Of a stretch of 14,881 nucleotides of DNA, positions 13,383 to 14,881 are shown piece after piece. The DNA lies in the NCBI GenBank assembly GCA_013373005.1, contig JABXIP010000148.1, forward strand, positions 1 to 14,881. Direction: 5' to 3'. Under the pieces are notes generated by a model. The model did not search any database and was not told where the DNA came from. It saw only the letters and a list, made by a program, of their open reading frames with translations. The DNA is from Cytophagia bacterium (GTDB lineage: Bacteria > Bacteroidota > Bacteroidia > Cytophagales > Cyclobacteriaceae). The translations under genes were made by a program, and so were the position numbers. Position 1 is the stretch's first letter, and every line of letters begins with the position of its first letter.

Positions 13383-14881
13383 ATGGAAAACATTTTAAAA
13401 GATGCTACAGACGATTTAATTGATGTCAAAAAGAGATCAGTAGAGCTGAAGTCTGTCATCGATAATATTACAGAACTCATTTGGTCGATAGATTTAACTA
13501 GCGAACCGTACGAGATAATTTACCATAACAATCCCATGGAACGTTTTGGTAACCCTGAGCAGCTAGACCCTCTGCCGAAGACCATGGAGGAGTGGCAGCA
13601 GAGAGTACATCCCGATGATCGCGAAAGGGTACTTGAAGAGGTAGTAAACGCCCTAAGTAGTGGAAGGGCCAGCTATGCCTACAAATCACTTCGGAAGAAG
13701 GACACCTATAGATATTATAGAGATAAGATCAGTGTGCTCTATGAAGAAGATAAGCCGATTAGGCTTGATGGCATCACGGTCGACATTGATAACATTCGTA
13801 GATCCAGACTTAATCTGGAGTTGAGTCAGCAGCGACTTAAATCTATTGTTGATGCTTTGCCGGATCCTGTATTCATTTCAACCAAAGATGATGGAAAGGT
13901 GATCTTCGCCAATGAGGTGCTCTTTAAAGTTTATGAGATGTCTCCTTCAGATTTCCTTGGGAAAAAGGTGATTCATTTCTATCAAAACTTTGAGGGAAGA
14001 AAAACATATGTCGATAAGCTTCAAGGTGAGGGGCACATTCAGAGTCATGAGCTGGTGTTGAAGAATAAGAAGGGCGAATCTTTCTGGGTAAGTGCATCTA
14101 CTATGCCTCTGGAGTTCCAAAATCAAGAGTGCTTCATCACAATTCTGCAAGATGTTACCGATAGAAAGAACCTGGAAAGACAGCTGCAAGAAAGTAATGA
14201 GCGTTATCAGTTAGCAGTAGAAGGAACCAATGATGCTATTTGGGAATATGATTTTCAGACAAAGAAATCTTATGTCTCTCCTCAGTTCTGGGAAGGAATG
14301 GAGATACCGGCTGAAGAGGATCCACTCGATGACCTTCTGATATCGAAATATTTACACGATAAAGATCGTAAGGAGTTTATTGTTACACTCAATCAGCACA
14401 TTGAAGAAAGAAAGGATAAGCTAACTCTTGAGTTCAGGCTGGCGGCTGCTAATGATAGAGTAATCTGGGCTCTTTTTAAAGCTGGTATTATATACGGAGA
14501 CGAAGGGAAACCTGTGCGTGCGGTGGGTTCCCTGTCTAACATCACCTCACTGAAAGAAGCCGAAACTAAACTGAAGGAGAGTGAGGCTAAATACAAGTTG
14601 ATTTCAGAGAATTCCAGCGACTGCATATGTCTTCAAGAGTTGAACGGGCGATTTGTTTTTGTATCGCCTTCGTCTAAAGATGTATTGGGTTACACCCCAC
14701 AAGAGCTGCAACATTTAAGGCTTAGAGAAATTATTACTGAGGAATACTTGCACAAAGTCTCGGATACTATGCTCAGCGTAATGCAGGGTAAATTGAAGAC
14801 AGTAAGTATTACTTTTCAGGCAAAGAATAAAGAAGGTGGCTTAGAGTGGCTGGAAACCGTTGGTGGGGCTATTCTTGATGA
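13383..14881 (+). CDS. Multi-PAS signalling protein, probably a histidine kinase, C-terminus cut by window edge
   Basis: An open frame runs from ATG 13383 to the window end (499 full codons). There is no signal peptide or membrane helix, so it appears cytoplasmic. Four consecutive PAS-type domains are visible: about residues 20-145 (ELIWSIDLTS ... VHPDDRERV), 150-265 (IVDALPDPVFIST ... ILQDVTDRKNLERQL), 275-395 (GTNDAIWEYDFQ ... VGSLSNITSLKEAE) and 400 onward (YKLISENSSDCICLQ ... FVFVSPSSKDVLGYTPQEL). The D-V-T-D-R-K and N-I-T-S-L-K-E-A-E ends are the usual PAC linkers of PAS kinases. A kinase core would lie beyond the window, so the catalytic output is inferred. It is divergent to the LytTR regulator. 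A frame extension upstream to a TAG at 13335 holds only TTG and GTG starts, so ATG 13383 is preferred. Confidence 0.88.
   Translation, partial: MENILKDATDDLIDVKKRSVELKSVIDNITELIWSIDLTSEPYEIIYHNNPMERFGNPEQLDPLPKTMEEWQQRVHPDDRERVLEEVVNALSSGRASYAYKSLRKKDTYRYYRDKISVLYEEDKPIRLDGITVDIDNIRRSRLNLELSQQRLKSIVDALPDPVFISTKDDGKVIFANEVLFKVYEMSPSDFLGKKVIHFYQNFEGRKTYVDKLQGEGHIQSHELVLKNKKGESFWVSASTMPLEFQNQECFITILQDVTDRKNLERQLQESNERYQLAVEGTNDAIWEYDFQTKKSYVSPQFWEGMEIPAEEDPLDDLLISKYLHDKDRKEFIVTLNQHIEERKDKLTLEFRLAAANDRVIWALFKAGIIYGDEGKPVRAVGSLSNITSLKEAETKLKESEAKYKLISENSSDCICLQELNGRFVFVSPSSKDVLGYTPQELQHLRLREIITEEYLHKVSDTMLSVMQGKLKTVSITFQAKNKEGGLEWLETVGGAILD

Noticed and set aside
13498..14626. Minus-strand open frames of 60-80 codons across 13498-14626
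   Set aside because: They oppose a continuous plus-strand reading frame with four PAS-type domains and are shadows of it.

Overview
The window looks like chromosomal DNA of a Bacteroidota bacterium, probably one of the marine or soil Cytophagales-type lineages (the lineage is inference). The signs are a fused MurF-alanine racemase, a type IX secretion (T9SS) type A sorting domain on a secreted protein, a TonB-dependent receptor with an N-terminal carboxypeptidase-regulatory-like domain, a sensor kinase/regulator pair of the RprX/RprY type, moderately AT-rich DNA, and several promoters matching the Bacteroidota form TAnnTTTG. I see no tRNA, rRNA, IS element, integrase, phage gene or CRISPR array. 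No gene-free stretch exceeds about 140 bases, so the region is dense and mostly housekeeping or regulatory.

Layout. Minus strand 1-2429: csaA-like tRNA-binding protein followed 9 bases later by murF-alr, whose C-terminus is cut off by the window start. Plus strand 2544-5360: a small unrecognised exported protein, then a TonB-dependent receptor with what looks like a leaderless promoter containing a TTGCAA-N5-TTGCAA element. Minus strand 5361-8497: a stand-alone HisA-like protein that lacks the usual first catalytic Asp, then a response regulator and its histidine kinase (8-base overlap). Plus strand 8624-12498: a T9SS-exported acidic protein ending in a clear rho-independent terminator, lysA, a mono-heme cytochrome c and a beta-propeller-like lipoprotein. 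Minus strand 12499-13266: a LytTR response regulator. Plus strand 13383 to the end: a multi-PAS signalling protein, very likely a histidine kinase, cut by the window end.

How the parts may work together. The most coherent local system is the divergent unit at 6220-9631: an OmpR-family two-component pair facing a T9SS-exported protein across a 126-base intergenic region that holds four TTAAC copies at 10, 10 and 11 base spacing. This is the geometry expected for tandem binding of an OmpR/PhoB-type regulator, so the exported protein is probably a target, and possibly part, of the signalling circuit. A second divergent signalling pair (LytTR regulator and multi-PAS protein) lies at 12499-14881 with its own repeats. 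The HisA-like protein is the best candidate for altered chemistry. Both convergent gene pairs in the window abut stop codon to stop codon with no spacer.
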